A stretch of 64,000 nucleotides of DNA from Anaerococcus marasmi (GTDB taxonomy: Bacteria; Bacillota; Clostridia; Tissierellales; Peptoniphilaceae), in assembly GCF_900290195.1 (NCBI RefSeq), contig NZ_OLMF01000004.1, forward strand, positions 733,501-797,500, read 5' to 3'. The notes under the pieces were generated by a model. It did not search any database. It was not told where the DNA came from and worked only from the letters and a program-made list of their open reading frames with translations. Position 1 is the stretch's first letter. The number at the start of each line of letters is the position of its first letter. Positions 1-9,172 of this stretch are shown one piece after another. The position numbers and the translations under genes are program-made.

Positions 1-612
1 TGCAAAGTCATCCAAGGAGTAGGTCAAGGCCATGAAAAATCCTGTGAGTACCCCGCTTGTAATATTTGGCAGGATGATTTTGTTAAGGATAGTTATATCA
101 CTTGCCCCCAAATCTTCTGCCGCAAGAATCATCGAAGGATTTAGACTATAAAGTCTTGGTAAAACCATAAGGACCACAATGGGAATCGAGAAGGCTATAT
201 GAGAGAGTAAAACCGTCATAAAGCCCATTGGTATCTTTATAAGAAAGGTAAAGAGAACCAAAAAGCTTGCTCCCATCATTACATCAGGCATAACCATAAG
301 GACCGAGTTTAAGTTTAGGACCCTTTTTCTAATCCTTTCATTTCTTAGATAATAGATTGCTATGGCTCCACAAGTGCCAATAATAGTAGCTATAAGGCTT
401 GACAAAAGCCCCAAGACTATGGTATTTATTACAATCGTCCAAAGCCTAGTATCCTGGAAGACCTCCTTATAATGATCTAGGGAAAATCCCACGAAGGTAT
501 TCATATTAGTCCCACTATTGAAGGAATAAAATATTAGATAGGCTATGGGTAGGTATAAGAGGATAAAGATAAATATTAAGTATAAATCTGAAATTTTAAA
601 TTTTTTCTTCAT
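1..612 (-). CDS. potC: Spermidine/putrescine ABC transporter permease PotC (C-terminus cut by window edge)
   Basis: Reads [16 protein letters not shown] at its start and continues in frame to base 1, so the C-terminus lies outside the window. It is an integral membrane permease of the polyamine importer. The EAA-loop sequence AAEDLGASDITILNKIILP, which docks on the ATPase, is visible about residues 165-183. The start codon shares one base with the potB stop (TAATG), which shows translational coupling. The PotD binding protein would be expected just beyond the window. Function follows from family and operon order; the exact polyamine is not shown by sequence. Confidence 0.88.
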   Translation of the reverse strand, partial: MKKKFKISDLYLIFIFILLYLPIAYLIFYSFNSGTNMNTFVGFSLDHYKEVFQDTRLWTIVINTIVLGLLSSLIATIIGTCGAIAIYYLRNERIRKRVLNLNSVLMVMPDVMMGASFLVLFTFLIKIPMGFMTVLLSHIAFSIPIVVLMVLPRLYSLNPSMILAAEDLGASDITILNKIILPNITSGVLTGFFMALTYSLDDFA

Positions 613-1409
613 TAATTTTTATCCTTTCTAGCATTTAGGCCACTCATTACCACAAACATAAGTAGGATTAAGACAAGACCTATAGTTGCTCCCATGCCCC
701 AGTTTTGTGTAACCAGATAATGCTCCTCAACCGCAGTTCCCAAAGTTATAATCTTATTTCCTCCTATGATTCTTGTAATTAGAAAGAGTGATAAGGAGGG
801 GATAAATACGGCCTGACTCCCTGCTATTACTCCATCCATAGAAAGGGGAAGGATAATTTTTCTAAAAGTCTGCCACTTACTCGCTCCTAGATCCTCGCTT
901 GCTATTAGGTACTCATTTGGTATAGAATCAAGGGCCCTAAAGATTGGAAGAATCATAAAGGGAAGCTCCACGTAAGATGCTACCAAGACGAAGGCAGGAT
1001 TTGTAAACAAAAGCCCTTCGCTTACTAGAGAAAATACCTGGGCAATTGGTCCATGCTTGCTCAAAAGTCCGATAAAGGCATAGGCCTTTAGCAATAGATT
1101 AATCCAAGTAGGTAGTGTTACCAAAAGGAGGAAGAACTCCTTGTTTCTTGAATTAGTCAGAAAATATGCAAAGGGATAGGCCAAAATCAGGGTCGTTATA
1201 GTTATCAAAAAGGCCGTCAAGAATGAATTTAGGGTCATCTTGATATAATTTGCTGAGCTAAAGTAAGAAATATAATTGTCAAAGGTAAAGTTGCCATATA
1301 TATCAAAAAATGATTGATACAAAAGCATGGCTATGGGAGCAATAATAAAAAGTACAATCCACAAATAATATACACTAGATAGGGCCCTGTATTTTTTATT
1401 CATCATCAT
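612..1409 (-). CDS. potB: Spermidine/putrescine ABC transporter permease PotB
   Basis: A 265-residue membrane permease with about six hydrophobic segments and a typical EAA loop ([19 protein letters not shown]) around residues 168-186 for contact with PotA. It overlaps the end of potA by 14 bases and ends in the TAATG that starts potC, so the three genes form one transcript. Three consecutive Met codons (1409, 1406, 1403) leave the exact start open. It imports polyamines across the cytoplasmic membrane together with PotA, PotC and a binding protein. Confidence 0.9.
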   Translation of the reverse strand: MMMNKKYRALSSVYYLWIVLFIIAPIAMLLYQSFFDIYGNFTFDNYISYFSSANYIKMTLNSFLTAFLITITTLILAYPFAYFLTNSRNKEFFLLLVTLPTWINLLLKAYAFIGLLSKHGPIAQVFSLVSEGLLFTNPAFVLVASYVELPFMILPIFRALDSIPNEYLIASEDLGASKWQTFRKIILPLSMDGVIAGSQAVFIPSLSLFLITRIIGGNKIITLGTAVEEHYLVTQNWGMGATIGLVLILLMFVVMSGLNARKDKN

Positions 1410-2508
1410 CTCCTATAGAATATTTCTCTATCCTCTTATCGAAATCGTCTTCAGATTCGTTAAATCTCATTACATGAATATCGCTAGGATCTATAGAAAT
1501 GCCCACAACATCACCTTCTTCAAAGCTCTGGGTGGTGTGAATCTTCCATCTGAAATTATCTTCATCAAAACAAATTAGCTCATTAAAGACTCCCCTGAAC
1601 AAGACATTGTCCACACTCACCTTGATATCAGCTTGCCCCTCCTTTGAGACATTGATATCCTCAGGCCTTATAACTACTTCAACCTTCTCTCCCTTAGGAA
1701 TTCCTGCATCCTCACAGGCAAAGTCCTTGTTGGAAAACTCTACTAGATAGTCATCTTTCATCACGGCACTTAGGATATTGCTCTCTCCGATAAATTCTGC
1801 AACATACCTATTAATTGGCTCATCGTAGATATCTGTAGGCGTTCCTGATTGGACAATCTCGCCCTTATCCATTACGAAAATCTCATCAGATAGGGCAAGG
1901 GCTTCTTCCTGATCGTGGGTTACAAAGACAAAGGTAATACCAAGCTCCCACTGGATATTTGAAAGAAGGACCTGCATGGACTTTCTTAGCTTCATATCAA
2001 GAGCAGATAAAGGCTCATCTAAGAGCAAGACGTCAGGTCTATTAACAATAGCACGAGCTATAGCGACCCTCTGCCTCTGACCACCTGACATTTGGGAGAT
2101 TTTTCTTTTCTCAAAACCTGATAGGTTTACCATATCGAGCGCCTTTTCGACCTCTTCTTTGATCAGCTTCTTATCCATCTTCTTAATATTTAAGCCGAAG
2201 GCAACATTATCGTAGACATTCATATGAGGAAAGAGAGAATAATTTTGGAAAACAGTATTTACCTTTCTCTTATTGGCTGGGGTATCACTTACCTCTTCCC
2301 CATTTATAAATACATCCCCACTAGTTTGTTCGACAAAGCCTGCTATTATATTAAGTATTGTAGTTTTCCCGCAACCTGAAGGTCCTAAAAGCGTATAAAA
2401 CTTCCCCTTCTCAAGCGTTAGATCTACAGTTTTTAAAACTAGTTCGTCATCATAAGACTTACTTACATTTCTTAAGACGACACTTTTGTTAGAAAAATTA
2501 TTTTCCAT
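1396..2508 (-). CDS. potA: Polyamine ABC transporter ATP-binding protein PotA
   Basis: A 370-residue ABC ATPase. Visible motifs are Walker [10 protein letters not shown] (about residues 43-51), the Q-loop in [11 protein letters not shown], signature [14 protein letters not shown], Walker B DVLLLDEP and the switch His in FVTHDQEEA. The C-terminal 130 residues have the TOBE-like layout of the MalK/PotA group, which usually carries regulation. It is the first gene of the minus-strand potABC operon and energises PotB/PotC. The AGGAtgtgag sequence before the ATG is a usable ribosome site. Other CUT-type substrates are possible, but permease similarity favours polyamines. Confidence 0.92.
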   Translation of the reverse strand: MENNFSNKSVVLRNVSKSYDDELVLKTVDLTLEKGKFYTLLGPSGCGKTTILNIIAGFVEQTSGDVFINGEEVSDTPANKRKVNTVFQNYSLFPHMNVYDNVAFGLNIKKMDKKLIKEEVEKALDMVNLSGFEKRKISQMSGGQRQRVAIARAIVNRPDVLLLDEPLSALDMKLRKSMQVLLSNIQWELGITFVFVTHDQEEALALSDEIFVMDKGEIVQSGTPTDIYDEPINRYVAEFIGESNILSAVMKDDYLVEFSNKDFACEDAGIPKGEKVEVVIRPEDINVSKEGQADIKVSVDNVLFRGVFNELICFDEDNFRWKIHTTQSFEEGDVVGISIDPSDIHVMRFNESEDDFDKRIEKYSIGDDDE

Positions 2509-2656
2509 CTCACATCCTACTTTCTTCTTATCTTATAGAAAAGTATACCATAAAATCATAATCTTTTTATAGCTTTATTAATTATTTTTACAATAGATGA
2601 AAATAATCTCACGAATAAGTTTTCTAATACTAAACTTAGTCTATGAAAACTTTTTC

Positions 2657-2685
2657 TTGACCGAAAATTTCCTATAGCTTATAAT
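2657..2685 (+). promoter_or_regulatory. Sigma-A type promoter for the symporter/desulfidase operon
   Basis: TTGACC (2657-2662), a 17-base spacer and TATAAT (2680-2685) lie 34 bases before the start of the symporter gene, whose ribosome site TAGGAGG follows. The match is close to the vegetative consensus. Confidence 0.7.
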
Positions 2686-2718
2686 TTATTTATAAATATA
2701 TTTATTTAGGAGGTCTTT

Positions 2719-3912
2719 ATGTCAGACGCAAAAGTTAAAAAATCGTTTCTTAACAGCCTGCTTTTCAAGTTAATTATAGCTATTGCTATAGGAATTTTCC
2801 TAGGTAATATTGCTAACGAAGGTGCAATCCAGGTTATTTCTACAATCAAAAACATTCTAAGTAACCTAATTAACTACATAGTGCCAATAATAATCCTAGC
2901 CTTCATTACTCCGGCTATAGTTTCCTTAAATGAAAGTGCAGGCAGAGTTTTATCTCTCACCCTAATCATATGCTATCTTTCATCAGTGGGAGCTGCACTA
3001 TTCTCCTTTGTTGCCGGAACTGCAATTATACCTCACCTTAACATAGTAAGTGCCACAGAAGCCGGAAAAAAGATTCCAGAGATCTTATTCCAAATGGATA
3101 TCCCTTCCATCATGCCTGTAATGACAGCTCTAGTAACAGCAATTCTTTTCGGCCTTGCAGTAATTTGGACCAAATCTGAAACTTGGGCAAATCTTTTACG
3201 AGAGTTCAATAATATGGTTCTTGAGATAGTAAATCGTGTAATCATTAAAGTGTTACCTTTTTATATTGCGACAACCTTCGCAGAACTTTCCTATGAAGGA
3301 GTAATCCTAAGCCAATTTCCAGTATTTCTCAAGGTCATAGTGATCGTAATTTTAGGCCACTATATTTGGTTATTCCTCCTTTATGCCCTCGGCGGAATGT
3401 TTTCTAAGACTAATCCTATGGAAGTTTTAAAATACTACCCACCAGCATACGTTACAGCCCTTGGCACAATGTCTTCAGCTGCAACACTTTCAGTTTCACT
3501 TCAATGCTCAAGAAAGGCCAAGACCCTAGATCCTAAGATAAGAGACTTCGTAGTTTCACTTTGCTCCAACACCCACCTTTGTGGATCAGTTCTTACAGAA
3601 ACATTTTTCGTAATGATTGTAAGCCAAGTCCTCTACGGTGCTCTTCCAAGCACAGGAAATATGATTCTTTTCATTCTCCTTCTTGGAATATTTGCTATAG
3701 GAGCACCAGGAGTTCCAGGAGGAACTGTAATGGCCTCTCTCGGTCTTATCACTTCTATTCTTGGATTTGATGCGACAGGAACTGCCCTTATCCTTTCCAT
3801 ATTCGCCCTCCAAGATTCCTTCGGAACGGCTTGCAATATCACAGGAGATGGAGCTATTGCCCTAATGGTTACTGGACTTTTAGGTAAGGTTCCAAAAGAG
3901 GCGAGGTCCTAG
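2719..3912 (+). CDS. Dicarboxylate/amino acid:cation symporter (DAACS family)
   Basis: A 397-residue polytopic membrane protein with about eight hydrophobic helices and the family's helical-hairpin region rich in small residues (LGTMSSAATLSVSLQCS about 245-261; GAPGVPGGTVMASLG about 332-346). It follows an AGGAGG site. The stop lies two bases before the next gene, a cysteine/serine desulfidase, so the likely cargo is a small neutral or sulfur amino acid (serine, threonine or cysteine) rather than dicarboxylates. That substrate call is inference from context; SstT-like serine/threonine transport is the nearest known precedent. Confidence 0.85.
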   Translation: MSDAKVKKSFLNSLLFKLIIAIAIGIFLGNIANEGAIQVISTIKNILSNLINYIVPIIILAFITPAIVSLNESAGRVLSLTLIICYLSSVGAALFSFVAGTAIIPHLNIVSATEAGKKIPEILFQMDIPSIMPVMTALVTAILFGLAVIWTKSETWANLLREFNNMVLEIVNRVIIKVLPFYIATTFAELSYEGVILSQFPVFLKVIVIVILGHYIWLFLLYALGGMFSKTNPMEVLKYYPPAYVTALGTMSSAATLSVSLQCSRKAKTLDPKIRDFVVSLCSNTHLCGSVLTETFFVMIVSQVLYGALPSTGNMILFILLLGIFAIGAPGVPGGTVMASLGLITSILGFDATGTALILSIFALQDSFGTACNITGDGAIALMVTGLLGKVPKEARS

Positions 3913-3914
3913 TT

Positions 3915-5183
3915 ATGACTGATTTTAAAGAACTAATCAAAGAAGAGCTAATCCCAGCCACAGGTTGCACTGAACCAATTGCTATCGCCTACGCATCAGC
4001 TAAGGCAAGAGAGGTTCTAGGATCTGACCCAGAAAAGATTATCGCAAATCTTTCTAGCAATATCATTAAAAACGCCAACTCTGTAACCGTACCTTCCACC
4101 ATGGGTAGGAAGGGAATAGAGATATCAGTAGTTGCTGGTATATATTTAGGGGACCCTAATAGGGAACTTGAAGTCCTAGCAGATGTTGACAAGACTAAGC
4201 TTGATTACTGCGATAAGATTATAGAAGAAGGCCTGGTAAGGGTAAATCTTGCCACAGAAAAGGAAGGACTTTTTATCGAAATTATATTAGAGAATGAAAA
4301 ATCAACGGCAAGTGTTACTATAGCTGATAGCCATACTAATATTATAGAAATAAAAAAGGACGACAAGATAATCTATCAAAAGGAAAAGGAAGAAGAAGTA
4401 AAAGAAGATATAGATTTTTCTTTCGATAAAGTTTATGATTTTGCTAGAACTTGTGATTATGCTGATATCAAGGAAATTCTCGATAGACAAATTTCTTTTA
4501 ATGAAAAAATCGCAGAAGAAGGAATCAAAAACGACTGGGGAGCTAATATAGGAAAACTCATCCTAAATAATGACCCATCAAACTACTATGAGAAGCTCGC
4601 TGCCTTTGCTGCAGCAGGATCTGATGCTAGGATGAACGGCTGTGAGCTGCCTGTAATCATTAACTCAGGATCAGGAAACCAAGGAATTACTACCTCAGTC
4701 CCTGTAATCTTATACGCCAGAGACAATGATTTCTCAGAAGATGAGCTCTACAGGGCCCTTATATTTTCTAATCTAATTGCCTTATATATCAAAAACAAAA
4801 TAGGCAAGCTATCTGCTTACTGTGGGGTAGTATCTGCCTCTGCTGCAGCTATCGCTTCCATTGCTTTTCTAAACAAAGAAGATAAGAAGATTGTAGAAGA
4901 TACTATAACTAACGCCCTAGCCGTAAACTCGGGCATAATATGTGACGGTGCCAAATCCTCTTGTGCTATGAAGATCGCTTCAAGCCTAAGAAATGCGAGC
5001 CTTTCTTATATGCAGGCCAAAACAGACAATTCCTTTGAAGTAGGAGATGGCATAGTCAAAGAAAATATTGACAAAACGATCGATACAGTTGCAAGAATTG
5101 CAAAATACGGAATGAAAAAGACTGACGAGGTCGTCCTAAGCGAGATGATAGGCAAGGACGACTATCTCAAAGACTTTGAATAA
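3915..5183 (+). CDS. cyuA: L-cysteine desulfidase / L-serine dehydratase-like protein (CyuA, UPF0597 type)
   Basis: A 422-residue cytosolic protein of the serine dehydratase-alpha superfamily. It starts with the conserved block ELIPATGCTEPIAIAYA (about residues 10-26). It also contains GSGNQGITTSVPV (about 252-264) and the Cys-bearing segments SAYCGVVSA and GIICDGAKSSCAMK (about 338-351) that in the family ligate a 4Fe-4S cluster. The predicted reaction is conversion of L-cysteine to pyruvate, ammonia and sulfide. Co-transcription with the upstream symporter suggests uptake and catabolism of the same amino acid. Serine as a substrate cannot be excluded. Confidence 0.85.
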   Translation: MTDFKELIKEELIPATGCTEPIAIAYASAKAREVLGSDPEKIIANLSSNIIKNANSVTVPSTMGRKGIEISVVAGIYLGDPNRELEVLADVDKTKLDYCDKIIEEGLVRVNLATEKEGLFIEIILENEKSTASVTIADSHTNIIEIKKDDKIIYQKEKEEEVKEDIDFSFDKVYDFARTCDYADIKEILDRQISFNEKIAEEGIKNDWGANIGKLILNNDPSNYYEKLAAFAAAGSDARMNGCELPVIINSGSGNQGITTSVPVILYARDNDFSEDELYRALIFSNLIALYIKNKIGKLSAYCGVVSASAAAIASIAFLNKEDKKIVEDTITNALAVNSGIICDGAKSSCAMKIASSLRNASLSYMQAKTDNSFEVGDGIVKENIDKTIDTVARIAKYGMKKTDEVVLSEMIGKDDYLKDFE

Positions 5184-5186
5184 AAT

Positions 5187-5228
5187 AAGCTCCTGACTAG
5201 GCTTTCCTAATCGGGAGCTTTAATTATT
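5187..5228 (+). terminator. Intrinsic terminator after the cyuA-like gene
   Basis: A 15-bp stem (AAGCTCCTGACTAGG paired with CCTAATCGGGAGCTT, two G-U pairs) with a short loop, followed by TTTAATTATT. It starts four bases after the stop codon. Confidence 0.8.
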
Positions 5229-5254
5229 ACTTAAGTTTATTCTAATTAATCTTC

Positions 5255-6202
5255 TTATCTATTTCTCTTTAAATCTGCCAATAAGAAGTTTTCCTTAAGG
5301 TCCCTACATGACTTATCAAACATTTCTTGTTCCCTCTTATCTATTGGCATCTCTAGGATTTTCTCTGCACCATTTTTGCCGATTACGGTAGGCACTCCTG
5401 TATAGAGTCCTTCGTTCTTATACTCTCCACTAAGCCTCGCAGAAGCCATAAGGATTCTCTTCTCGTCAAGAAGGATTGCTCTTGTAAAGGCTAAGAGACA
5501 ATTAGCTATACCAAAATGAGTTGCACCCTTTCCTTTAATAATCCTAAAGGCCTTATCTCTAATCATCTCTCCTACTTTATCCTTGTAGGAATCGTCTATA
5601 TTGTCGATAAATTGATCGATTCCAATCCCATTAATATTGGCATTTGACCAAACAGCTACAGAAGAATTACCGTGCTCTCCTATAACATAAGCATTGATAT
5701 CAGCTACATTAAAACCTGTTTCAAGGGCCAGGTATTGGGCAAATCTTGCTGAGTCGAGGCTAGTTCCAGTTCCTACGATTCTTTCAGAAGGAAAGCCTGA
5801 AACTTCCTCAACAACCCTTGCTATAACATCAACTGGATTTGTTGCAAGAAGGATTACCCCGTCGTAGCCATCTTCTACAACTTTTGGAACTGTATCTAGG
5901 ACCATTTCTGTTGCAATCTTGATATCATCAAGCCTATTTACGAGATTTTTCTGACTATTTCCATAGGCGAGTACTATAAGGTCAGCGTCTTTACAATCTT
6001 CATAGCTTCCGCTTCTAACGATGGTTGCAGATGATGTTAGGACTGTCGCATCCAAAAGGTCGTTGACATCAGCTACTTCCTTATCTTTTCTTATATCTAT
6101 AATTACAAGCTCACTTGCAAGAGTTGAGTTTACTAGAGCAAAAGCGTAGGAGCTTCCTACAAAACCATCCCCTATCAAGACAACTTTATTTCTATTATTC
6201 AT
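5255..6202 (-). CDS. ldh: L-lactate dehydrogenase
   Basis: A 315-residue NAD-dependent enzyme with the Rossmann motif GDGFVGSSYAF (about residues 12-22). The catalytic His is in GEHGNSSVAVWS and the substrate-loop segment is NSQKNLVNRLDDI. The Gln of the loop, rather than Arg, fits lactate over malate dehydrogenase; this rests on the known LDH/MDH specificity switch. It reduces pyruvate to L-lactate and regenerates NAD. It starts after a TAGGAGG site and appears monocistronic. The loop departs from the usual QKPGET pattern, so a related 2-hydroxyacid (for example branched-chain) remains possible. Confidence 0.85.
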   Translation of the reverse strand: MNNRNKVVLIGDGFVGSSYAFALVNSTLASELVIIDIRKDKEVADVNDLLDATVLTSSATIVRSGSYEDCKDADLIVLAYGNSQKNLVNRLDDIKIATEMVLDTVPKVVEDGYDGVILLATNPVDVIARVVEEVSGFPSERIVGTGTSLDSARFAQYLALETGFNVADINAYVIGEHGNSSVAVWSNANINGIGIDQFIDNIDDSYKDKVGEMIRDKAFRIIKGKGATHFGIANCLLAFTRAILLDEKRILMASARLSGEYKNEGLYTGVPTVIGKNGAEKILEMPIDKREQEMFDKSCRDLKENFLLADLKRNR

Positions 6203-6327
6203 AATTTCCTCCTAATATTTTCTACCTATACACTTTACACCTTTTAATTTCTCTATAAAGCAAATTGAAAATTAAGATATAAAACGAATAATAATCTGAT
6301 TTATCGATTAAAAATAGGCAAATAAAA

Positions 6328-6416
6328 AGCCAAAATCTCCATTCTAAACTTGTAAAGCTGAGCTAATGGGAAGATATAAACTACCAACCTAAAGTCTATC
6401 CCAAGAGATTTTGGCT
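6328..6416 (-). other. Candidate structured RNA or long-loop terminator between the small Cys protein and ldh
   Basis: A perfect 12-bp inverted repeat (AGCCAAAATCTC / GAGATTTTGGCT) encloses 65 bases. On the minus strand the distal arm is followed directly by TTTTT. The enclosed segment contains smaller self-complementary stretches. It could be a terminator with an unusually large loop for the upstream gene, or a leader-type RNA before ldh. I recognise no known riboswitch class. Confidence 0.4.
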
Positions 6417-6429
6417 ATAATTATTTATT

Positions 6430-6582
6430 TTATTTGTCAGGATTCTTGTATCCTTCTTCTACTATTTCTTCGCCTGTGCAAGTGTTGAATTTCTTTCCAT
6501 TAAACTTTTCAACTCCGCAATATTCACCGTCTTTTATATTCTTTTCTTCTTTTTTGATATCTTTTTCTTTCTTTTCAGTCAT
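6430..6582 (-). CDS. Small charged protein with two Cys, unknown function
   Basis: Fifty residues beginning MTEKKEKDIKKEEKNIKDG. The start at 6582 is chosen because an AGGAGG site lies six bases upstream; a Met 36 bases earlier in frame lacks one. The first 18 residues are almost all Lys/Glu/Asp/Ile. The rest holds GEYCGVEKFNGKKFNTCTGEE with two Cys 15 residues apart, which could bind a metal or form a small beta hairpin. It follows the alpha/beta hydrolase gene by 39 bases on the same strand and may be co-transcribed. No family recognised. Confidence 0.55.
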   Translation of the reverse strand: MTEKKEKDIKKEEKNIKDGEYCGVEKFNGKKFNTCTGEEIVEEGYKNPDK

Positions 6583-6621
6583 AATAGCCTCCTCTACTAT
6601 TATTCTACCCATGTTCAATAA

Positions 6622-7629
6622 TTAGTCTTCTAATATTTTTAGGATATCTTCATAAACAATATCTTTATCTGTTTCATTTAGTATCTCATGGCGCATCTTG
6701 TCGTAGGTTTTGCTTCCTATATTTTTATATCCCAAATCCTTTAGGAGCTTTAGAGATCTACTTACTCCCTTCTCACCCTTTGTTACCATGTCATCTCTTC
6801 CAGTTAAGTTATATATTGGAAGATTTTTGTTTTTCATCTTATATTTTGATTTTTGTGCTAATTTTTTATTTATTTCTATCAAAACCTTAGTATAACCGAT
6901 GGTGAAGTTAAATACCCTCATCGAATCATTGTATTTATCTGCTCTATTTTTTTCATCATAAGATATAAAGTCTAGAGAATCGTCCCCTGGCCCTACTATA
7001 TAATTTATAACATTTGATCTTTGATGACTTCCTATATAGAAGCAAAATACATTTGCAAAGAAAACGGCAACTTTTGCAAATCCGTCTTGTGGTGGCGTTC
7101 CAGTTAGGATAAGTTTACTTATCAAATCATCATGTTCTTGTAAAAATACCCTAGCAGTCATAGATCCCATTGAGTGGCCTAACATGTATATTGGCACATC
7201 TTTATATTTAGTCTTTATATATTTTGTAAGCTTAGATGTGTCATTTACAAGTTCACTTGCTCTTTGCATGTGGCCGTTGGGATATCTTTCGCTTAGGGAC
7301 TTGCCATGCCCCCTATGATCATGAATTACAACCGCATAACCATTATCATTTAGATATTTTGCAAAGTCCATATAGTTTCCGCCATGCTCACTCATACCGT
7401 GAACTAGTTGGACAACTGCCTTAGGATTTTCATTTTCTAACTCTCTTACAAAGCTATCGAAACCATCTGCTCCTGTTAGATAATATTCTCTATAGTTTGA
7501 TATACTTCTTACGTCAAACTTCTTGTAAAATTTCTCGCCTGTATCAATAGACCTATACCTTCTCTCTTGTATATAATAATATATTTGAGGTATAAGTAGG
7601 ATTAATACGATTATTAAAAAATATTTCAT
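6622..7629 (-). CDS. Alpha/beta hydrolase, monoacylglycerol-lipase/lysophospholipase-like
   Basis: A 335-residue protein with an N-terminal hydrophobic segment (MKYFLIIVLILLIPQIYYYI) that should anchor it in the membrane. The hydrolase domain shows the oxyanion motif VQLVHGMSEHGG, HDHRGHGKS, nucleophile elbow GHSMGSM, the acid in TGRDDMV and the catalytic His in KMRHEIL. The start at 7629 has AGGAGG six bases upstream. It probably cleaves acyl esters of glycerol or lysophospholipids at the membrane; the substrate is inferred from family only. Its 5' region is displaced by the group II intron immediately upstream. Confidence 0.82.
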   Translation of the reverse strand: MKYFLIIVLILLIPQIYYYIQERRYRSIDTGEKFYKKFDVRSISNYREYYLTGADGFDSFVRELENENPKAVVQLVHGMSEHGGNYMDFAKYLNDNGYAVVIHDHRGHGKSLSERYPNGHMQRASELVNDTSKLTKYIKTKYKDVPIYMLGHSMGSMTARVFLQEHDDLISKLILTGTPPQDGFAKVAVFFANVFCFYIGSHQRSNVINYIVGPGDDSLDFISYDEKNRADKYNDSMRVFNFTIGYTKVLIEINKKLAQKSKYKMKNKNLPIYNLTGRDDMVTKGEKGVSRSLKLLKDLGYKNIGSKTYDKMRHEILNETDKDIVYEDILKILED

Positions 7630-7658
7630 ACAAGCCCTCCTTAATATATTGATACCCA

Positions 7659-9129
7659 ATCGAGTAGGAGGTAGATGATTAATTCATCTACCGACCTCTC
7701 ACACCATCGTACGTACGGTTCCGTATACGGCGGTTCTACAGTTTAATTTGAACTTTATTGTAATAGCTGAATAGGGATATATACCCCCTTTCAGCTATTC
7801 TTTTGTTGTTAAGAGCTCTGCTTAGTATTGGGCTTTTGGCTATTCTCCAATAGGATTTGCGTGTATTTGCCCATTGCCAAGCTTGATATTTTGCTGTCCC
7901 TAATTTTACTAAGTTTGTAAATTTGGTTTTGACTTTCTTCCACCCTTTCCATGCACACATTCTGATTTTTCTTCTTAACCATTCGTCTAAAATTTGAAGG
8001 TGTTTTCTCATATTTGCAAGTTTGAAATATTTAATCCATCCTCTTGCGATTTGGTTAATTTTTATTCTTCTTTGCCTATAGCCTAGTGAATTACTTCTGC
8101 TTGTTACCGCTTTTAGTTTTGCCGTTAGTTTCTTTAGGCTTTCTTTGTGTACTTTTAATTGGGTTCCATTGTTATGGTAAAATCCATACCCTAGATATTT
8201 TGTTTGGCTTAATTTTCTTATTGAGGTCTTTTCCTCGTTTACTTTAAGTTTTAATTTTCCTTCTAACAGATTTTTGACTCTTTTGTAGTATCTTTCGGCT
8301 GCTTTCCTATTTCTTGCGAATATTAGCATGTCGTCTGCATATCTTACAAATTTGTATCCCCATTTTTCAAGTTCTTGATCAGCTTCATTTAGGTAGATGT
8401 TTGCGAGTAATGGACTTAGGGGACCACCTTGTGGTACGCCTTTGTCTGATTTTACTTTTATTCCATCTATCATTATTCCTGATTTTAGATATTTGTGTAT
8501 TAAGGATATTACATCTCCATCTTTTATTTCTTCTGATAGGATTTGTATTAGTTTGGATTGGTTTACTGTGTCGAAGTATTTTTCTAGGTCTAAATCTACT
8601 ACCCATGTGTATCCTTCATCTGCTATTTCTTTTATCCTTTTTAAGGCATCGTGTGCACTTCTATTTGGTCTAAATCCATAGCTGTTTTCTGAGAATTTAT
8701 TTTCATAGATGGGGCTTAGTATTTGTGCTATTGCTTGTTGTATTACCCTATCTGTTGTTGTGGGTATTCCTAGATTTCGTTTCTTACCATTTGATTTTGG
8801 TATTTGTACCCTTTTTACTGGTTTGGGCTTGTATTTCCTTGCTCTTATTTGTCCTAGTATTTTATCTTTGTTTTCTTTTAGATGTTCTAGGAGTTCTTCT
8901 GTTGATATTCCATCTATTCCTGCTGAACCTTTATTGGATTTTACTTTGTAATGCAAGCTTATCCTACGTAACTGCCTTATGTGATTTCTGTTCGTCAGAC
9001 CAAGAGTTTGCCTAGGGCTTCCTTCAGATTCCACCACACGATGGACACCCTTGCCTTTGGCTATGTGTTTCCCACTACCGGGCACACTTAGGACTTTCAC
9101 CTGTTAGATTATGTTCATGCCGAGCGCAC
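7659..9129 (-). mobile_element. Group II intron (IIC-like), apparently internally deleted
   Basis: On the minus strand the element begins GTGCGCTCGGCATG, directly after the T-run of the pcp terminator, which is the classical site of class C introns. The first ~190 bases read as domain I (GTGAAAGTCC, GAATCTGAAGGAAG and CTGACGAACAGAAATC blocks). The 3' end has a domain V-like hairpin (ACCGCCGTATACGG...CGTACGATGGT), a domain VI helix (GGTAGATG...CATCTACC) and ends ACTCGAT. Total length is about 1.47 kb. The RT-coding part follows domain I almost at once, so roughly 400-500 bases of domains I-IV seem lost. Splicing is therefore doubtful. Ends are placed by homology knowledge, good to a few bases. 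Confidence 0.82.
7736..9100 (-). pseudogene. ltrA: Group II intron reverse transcriptase/maturase, N-terminus replaced by translated domain I
   Basis: The open frame has 454 codons. From about residue 55 (KSNKGSAGIDG) it is a standard intron RT: RT1-3 (IPKSNGKKRNLGIPTTTDR), QQAIAQILSPIYE, SYGFRPNRSAHDAL, GVPQGGPLSPLLANI and catalytic YADD. The thumb and a group-II-maturase X domain follow (RGWIKYFKLANM). There is no HNH endonuclease domain, as in class C. Residues 1-50 are simply the intron's domain I read as protein and look unlike any RT N-terminus. The natural start and about 15-20 residues appear lost by the internal deletion. RT catalysis may survive if translated. Confidence 0.8.
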
Positions 9130-9136
9130 AAATAAA

Positions 9137-9166
9137 AATCCCTAAAGGTACTTGCCTCTAGGGATT
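9137..9166 (-). terminator. Intrinsic terminator of the pcp operon
   Basis: On the minus strand AATCCCTA...TAGGGATT forms a stem followed by TTTTATTT, seven bases after the pcp stop. The group II intron begins right after this T-run. Confidence 0.85.
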
Positions 9167-9172
9167 AATATT

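Noticed and set aside
8314-9015. Hydrophobic open frames on the plus strand opposite the intron RT
   Set aside because: They are antisense shadows of the RT gene with no ribosome sites or family features.
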